DNA from: Neckera pumila | Lineage: Eukaryota; Streptophyta; Bryopsida; Hypnales; Neckeraceae | Direction: 5' to 3' | Length of the DNA: 64,000 bases | Assembly (NCBI GenBank): GCA_963969595.1 | Contig: OZ018409.1 | Coordinates: 38,577,282-38,641,281, forward strand | Shown: in pieces, positions 58,976 to 64,000 of the stretch | How the letters are laid out: the number at the start of each line of letters is the position of its first letter | Position numbering within the stretch: the first letter of the stretch is position 1 | Notes under the pieces: generated by a model | What the model was told of the DNA's origin: nothing | Databases searched by the model: none | Seen by the model: the letters and a program-made list of their open reading frames with translations, nothing else | Program-made: the position numbers and the translations under genes

Positions 58976-60164
58976 TAAACCCCCAAAGGACCAGATCTCT
59001 TCTGAACTTCTTAAAATTCTTTAAAAAAAAAAAAAAAAAAAAAAACTTTTTTGGAATATCATTGAACAAATTGTTCCTTATCAATTCAAGATATATGTGC
59101 TCGAAAACATACATGACCAGAAAACAAAATATTCAACAGTTGTGCATTGGAAAATTGTTATATTTTATCAACAGCTTTTAGTGCAGGTAATAAACTATGG
59201 AACCTCCTGAGTCCACTCCTCCAATGTCAAGTATACAATGAAAGAAATATCAAATTTATGATGTACTAAAACAGGACAATCAAAAACACAAATCAATTAT
59301 ACATTTTCAAAATTGTTCTGTTTTAAATGATTGTTATCTACTTTGGATCTATTTTCCATTTGCATATACAGTGTTTATATATAACTATACCTTTAAGAAG
59401 AATAAGGAATTCACTGAATGCTAACCACGTACTTTACTAATTTCTATATGATACGTCAAACTACTAGACTTTCCATTTTCGTACAATGAGAAAGTTATTA
59501 TTCTGTACCTTGTATATTTTAAGAGATTCTATATTTTCCAATTGCTTGTTCTTCATGTATTTGAAATTTCAGCAATCAATGGATTTGCATAGGATTGTCA
59601 TTTTATACAATGAATTTCATAATTGTACTTCAAAAATAATGTTCAATTATTTTACGTATTTCTTTTTTACAATTTACATTCATATACCTTAACAATGCTG
59701 TTCAGTCCAACCAACTTTTCAATCATGCAGAAGTCTACCTTCAATTGTGATCCCACAGTGCGAGTTCTAACCACAAGTTATGACATTAATTTACAACAAC
59801 CTTAATTAATAATTCATTTCATTTCTATGAAAATGATTACATGGAATTCAATTTTGCCAAAGAGAAAAATAATTTGCAATTCTTGCTCTCAACCCTAGAA
59901 GAACCAACCTTTTCATTCTAGAGTCCTGAGAAATTCTTAATGCATATGTGGAACAAGATATTTGTATATTCCAGACTCAAATTCATAGAGAACGTGGGGA
60001 GAAGACTGTCTTTCGTAAGCACAAAATATAATGATATTTGGGAATTTGAGTCAAAAGTTATTGCATCCTCTGTATGTCGCTTATCAACTGCAGCCGCTCA
60101 AATTCATAAAAAAACATCACTTCTTTTAAAAAAGACCAATTCCTAATTGATTTATTATATTGGA
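58976..60164. other. AT-rich stretch with a TTAA-type end and poly-A run
   Basis: At 58976 the text GTAAACCCCCAAAGGACCAG resembles the left terminus of the TTAA families, but the following sequence does not match A or E. A run of about 23 A lies at 59023-59045. No gene supported. Confidence 0.35.
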
Positions 60165-60690
60165 ATGTTCAATTTTCTATTCATTTTAGAAAACACAAAA
60201 ACATAGGATATACATTATTTTCAACAACGTAAACCCGGTTGGGATTTGCATTTTGAAATTTTATAACAAAATTCTCATAAATATAGTATTTTTAATCATC
60301 GCATTTTTTTTTAATAATAAATTTTTCCATGTTTGTTATATAATTTTGGATTCAAAAAATATTTTGAAGCATTTAGCCATCTTTCTTTAAAGAAAGAATT
60401 CAAAGAAACTCAATCATTTTGAAAATGTGATGAGAATGATCTGACCTTGCAAGTTGCCATTTTCTTGATAGGTGAAAGACAAAAATTTTGTCGCTCCAAG
60501 CGCAAGTACGTCGTAATCTACACGGTGCACTTCTATGGAATCATTTCCCATCCTCTCAAACAAGATTACTCGAAGTTCCTACAGTTATATATTTCCACAA
60601 GTTATATTTTTCAATCATTTGGTATTTATAATAGACATAGTAGTTTTGGAGCATTTTTTATGAGAAAATAGTGAAAAAAACTATAGGAAT
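60165..60690 (+). mobile_element. family E fragment, copy E6
   Basis: Matches the second half of family E: CATAGGATATACATT, GGTTGGGATTTGCATTTTG, then TAGTTTTGGAGCATTTTT. The left half and both TTAA ends are missing. Confidence 0.5.
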
Positions 60691-61808
60691 GAACATAAAG
60701 CACACAAAACTAGTTCCATCTAAACGCAACTGACCATTCATCACAAATCATGGCATAGAATTATATTTCGCTTCATTGAATGCACCAATACTATAAGTTG
60801 AAGTAGATTGTCAATTTAAGTGATTACTAAGTTTCAACTTCAAAAACTTGTATCTCATTACAACAAGATGCAGACAATATTCAACACCTGCATGACTATC
60901 CAGTCAAATGTAGTTTACATACGAACTGGTTGTTCTAGCCTTTTTGAATACTTTTTGCAACGTGGGTTCATGTTGTATTATTTCGGCCAACAAAATTATC
61001 ATAAAAGGATTTTTCAGCCCTGTGGAAGATTGTAGGTTCCTAGACTGTGGGAACGCACAAGGAACACAGAAAACGCACAGGGAACGCTGCACTGATGTGG
61101 TCGAGCGACTGCCACATCATTTTCAATTTTTTTTTTTTACATCAGTTTTCAATTTTCTAAAAGAAAATTGTAAATTTTGAATTGAATTTGAAAAGTCCGA
61201 CCAGCTGTCATAGCTTGACTGCATTGGAATCAAATCTGGGGAAGAGTCCTAAAACAGTCTCTCACAACGCTGAAAAAAACTCTTATGCCTTTTGCAATCT
61301 CAATCTAGTATACTAAATTTGGATTTTGAACCAGTACAACTAAATTTCTATTGATGTTTTACAGTCTATTTTGCATGGTTTTCCATGATAATTCATTCAA
61401 AACAATGGACGGCAAATTTCTTAAGTTTTATTTTGGATATACATAGGGAACATCTATACTCACATCTTTCCATTACCCAGCAAGTCCCTAAAAGTCTTAA
61501 AATCCCTTCTATAGAGGGTTCCATCTTGATGTGTCTATGCCATTGTCAAAATAGATATCTCTCTTTATAATTAGATTTCTTTATTTTCCATTCAGGTGGT
61601 AACTAAATTTTTAAAAGTTAGAGCAAAATTGTTCCTTTAAATTCATAAAATCAAATTATAAGAAAAAAATATGTATTTCACTAAATTCGATCAGAAGACG
61701 CCTTATATTGAACCCTTACTAGAAGTGCATATTTATGTTTTTTAATGGGTTGTATTTTAATGTGACATGTATTTCTCTGGATTTCCCTACATATCTTTGC
61801 AGTTGAAT
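60691..61808. other. stretch without supported genes
   Basis: Open frames at 60820-61180 overlap on both strands and show no motif. A slightly GC-richer part at 61030-61110 lacks a clear frame. Confidence 0.35.
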
Positions 61809-62556
61809 TTAATTCCTAAAATTCTTTGACTATGTTCTTACTAAGAATGCTCCAAAGCTACCGTTTCTAGTACAAGTAGCTCATTTTTGGAAAACATCGT
61901 TTCTTGACAATGTCACCATACATTAATATTGTAATCTAGTTTACAAATATGTAAAAAAAGTTTCATAAATTCCACCGTGTATATTGCTAGCTACTAGCGC
62001 TTGAATTGGCAAAAATCATTTTTTCAACCTCCGAAATTTTAGGTAGCTGCACTTCACAACGTCAGATCATTCTGAAAAAATGTCCAATATGATTGTGCTT
62101 GTTTATAGTTTATACTCATTCTTCAGACAAAATTGGCTACATATATAAAAAGTTTCATATCACTTGGATTCGTACAACATATAGGAAAAAAATAGTAAGT
62201 AAAAATAAGTACATAATGATTCTACATACTAAATTGTTAAAAAATAATTTATGAAATTCAAAAATTCCAATCCACACAATGCATTTGTTGTTATACTCAA
62301 TATACATTCAATAGCATTATTTTTTAGTCTAGAATATTAAACTTTCAGTAAAATAATGGACATCAAATTATTTATTGATGAACGAATTCCAAAATTGCCC
62401 ACAAACTAGAAAGCCTCATAATTATAATTTTAACTATCAAAATGCAATGATTCAAAGTTTCGTAAGTAAATATAAATCTTCTGAATTGTAATAAAGATTT
62501 TACTTTTTATATTATTAAAAAGTATTTTTTAAAGATCTGCCCAGACTGCCGAGGTT
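61809..62556 (-). mobile_element. family E TTAA element, copy E5, truncated
   Basis: Starts TTAATTCCTAAAATTCTTTGAC at 61809, follows reversed family E, and stops abruptly after CTGCCCAGACTGCC at about 62554, where GC-richer DNA begins. GTACAACATATAGG at about 62172 is a third empty version of the Helitron-like insertion site. Confidence 0.6.
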
Positions 62557-63101
62557 GGAAAATAAACAAAACATTCTGCAGACATGCATGACAAGAACAA
62601 AGCAGAGAGATGAAATTTATAAACAAGCAGATGAAATTGTAATCTTTTGGATGGAATTTTAAACTATCGAATGGAACTCCGAATTGTTGGATGAAAGAAA
62701 TCACGCGGGCACCAAACCCTAAGCGGGATCGAACTATGACTTCACTTGTGTCACGACAGTGAAGTCTGCGTTCCATTTCTATTTTTTGTTGTCTTTTGCC
62801 TCGGAGTTGGAGCATTGCTCGTTGCGAAGACATCGTACAATAGCAACTACACAACGTCATCGCAGGAAGCGCGGGGGGAATGAAGGACGATTTGAGGAAT
62901 TATACCTGTGCGTCTCTTAGTCGTGGTTGAGAAGCAATTCATTTGGCGTTGGAACGATTTCCAACAACGCGCGGCAGCTACTGGTAACGACCGCCTCACT
63001 ACGTACTCACTCGTCGATTTTGGTTTTTCATTCCACCTTTAGTTTGTTTTAGTAGTTTGCGAAAACAACTTGAAGAAGAGACAGGAAGCACTGCGCAAGC
63101 T
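62557..63101 (+). promoter_or_regulatory. probable promoter-proximal region of a gene to the right
   Basis: Base composition changes sharply from AT-rich element DNA to GC-richer unique DNA. A telomere-box motif, AAACCCTAA, lies at about 62715-62723; such motifs are common near transcription starts of plant housekeeping genes. No TATA box position is clear. The minus frame 62507-62860 spans the boundary with the element and is not a gene candidate. Confidence 0.35.
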
Positions 63102-63163
63102 TGCTACAGTATTCGCAACAGACCCCCTCCCCGGGGAGGGGGTCTGTTGCAAATACTGTAGCA
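63102..63163. repeat. 62-bp near-perfect palindrome
   Basis: Left arm TGCTACAGTATTCGCAACAG-ACCCCCTCCCC meets its complement GGGGAGGGGGT-CTGTTGCAAATACTGTAGCA with no loop. Of 31 base pairs, 30 match; the exception is C against A at the thirteenth position. The flanks are not complementary. It lies in the putative gene leader and would form a cruciform in DNA or a very stable hairpin in RNA. Confidence 0.9.
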
Positions 63164-64000
63164 GGCATCGGAAAGTCCACGTCCGCTTGCCGTCTGGTGT
63201 TTGATTTTCTTTTTTTGGCGTGCTACCGGTTTCACCGGAAACTACATCACAGAGAAAAATCGGAAGGAGAGGAGGAAGGTTCGTGTTCGTTACCTCCTTT
63301 CTGTGCTCCCGAAACCCTACACGCTCCTCTCCTCCTCAGTGTAGTTCCGACTGAAACATTTCTTAGTCGATTTTGCTGCCGGTCCTACTTAGTCGTTGAT
63401 TCTCTTCTTCTTCGAGAGTAAGCAACCTGGAAAATTCAACCATCGGCGATGAAGTCTGACCCTTCAGTTTCTTGTCCTCCTACCGGCAAGCATATACCGG
63501 AACATGAGAGAATTGAATTGTTGACACGTTTTTTTTAAAGGCTGCAAGTTTGTATAAGTTGAGAGTTAGGAATGGAGAGAGTACGCTTTGTGCAGGGAGA
63601 CCACAGCAGTGTGTACGAATCTAGTACTAAGGATTTCACGCTTTCTCTGGAATTCGAATGCTGATTTCTGGTCCGATTGGAAAACTGGAAAACTCCGAAA
63701 AAAGTGCACTGGAAAGGCTACGCAGTAGGTAATGGACGGCCTTGTCTGGCAGCCTACTCACAGTCTCACCAAAACCCTAACCTTCAGAGTTCATCCTCGA
63801 CAGCATCCCGTTGCGACAGAGTTTTGGTGAGATATGAGCGTCTGCCTCAGACCGCTTCTTGCTGCTGAATTTGGTGTCGCCCTTCAAATCCGTTCAAGCC
63901 AACCTGAAGTGAAGGGAGACTCGGGCTCTATCTCCTTGTGAACATCCTCTGCGTGAGTTCTCTTTGAAGTGTGCGCAATCTACGGCAATTCAATGAATCA
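63164..64000 (+). promoter_or_regulatory. probable gene leader with short upstream ORFs
   Basis: GC-rich, unique DNA up to the window edge. Short ATG frames follow one another: 63449-63538 (29 codons, MKSDPSVSCPPTG), 63572-63664 (30 codons, MERVRFVQGDHSS), and an ATG at 63991 that runs off the end. AAACCCTA motifs lie near 63312 and 63773. GTTTTG-GTGAGATATG near 63823 could be a splice donor ending a leader exon. The pattern suggests a 5' untranslated region with upstream ORFs, and a main coding region beyond the window. The 106-codon frame at 63101-63421 includes the palindrome and is not convincing. Confidence 0.35.

Noticed and set aside
62680..62760. tRNA-like TTCGATCCC on the minus strand
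   Set aside because: The flanks do not pair into a T arm and there is no anticodon or acceptor stem at the expected spacing.
63101..63421. 106-codon plus frame in the putative leader
   Set aside because: Its start lies inside the 62-bp palindrome and its composition follows the repeat and simple sequence; better read as untranslated leader.
1..64000. CRISPR arrays, rRNA genes, bacterial operons and organellar inserts
   Set aside because: No regularly spaced repeats, rRNA-like blocks or compact gene runs were seen in the window.

Overview
The window looks like nuclear DNA of a plant, with an AT-rich (roughly one third GC) landscape that is almost entirely transposable-element debris. The plant reading rests on telomere-box motifs (AAACCCTAA) in the gene-like right edge, a PIF/Harbinger element with the usual two-gene set, LINE relics with a plant-type zinc-finger tail, and GT-AG style splice signals. 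The DUF7869-type gene, and the abundance of TTAA-flanked elements, make me lean towards a non-flowering plant or a relative, but the sequence does not settle the species. No bacterial, organellar, rRNA, tRNA or CRISPR feature was seen.

The dominant component is a superfamily of short non-coding elements whose ends read TTAACCCCTAAAGG...CCTTTAGGGGTTAA. I can separate family A (about 920-940 bp, copies at 713, 2128, 17468, 17864, 26258, 31482, 48759 and 51878), family E (about 930 bp, copies at 16263, 18793, 44301, 52301, 60165 and 61809), a family of about 580 bp (5901, 11261, 46131), family F (about 600 bp without its inserts; 26145, 48490) and family B (352, 8570, 10005). They are nested inside each other at TTAA sites, and paralogous copies provide empty sites. 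One E copy carries a 715-bp Helitron-like insertion.

Coding remnants are few. A broken PIF/Harbinger element lies at about 12.06-14.72 kb, with a Myb/SANT-like gene on + and a DDE transposase on -, convergent. LINE 3' ends lie at 23.6-24.3 kb and 51.06-51.66 kb; the second is rearranged as in twin priming. At 53.57-56.77 kb on - a 1,068-codon frame of GC-richer DNA encodes a DUF7869-type protein. It holds a Cys-rich N-terminal part, a DDE/RNase H-like core and an SH3/BAH-like C-terminal part, and is interrupted by only two in-frame stop codons. It is the most interesting gene here.

The stretch from 36.8 to 43.5 kb is less AT-rich, lacks the TTAA elements and may hold a low-copy transcript or decayed gene that I could not identify. 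The right end (62.6-64.0 kb) looks like the promoter and leader of a gene that continues past the window. It contains a near-perfect 62-bp palindrome, telomere-box motifs and short upstream ORFs. The first 114 bases may be the end of an exon of another gene.
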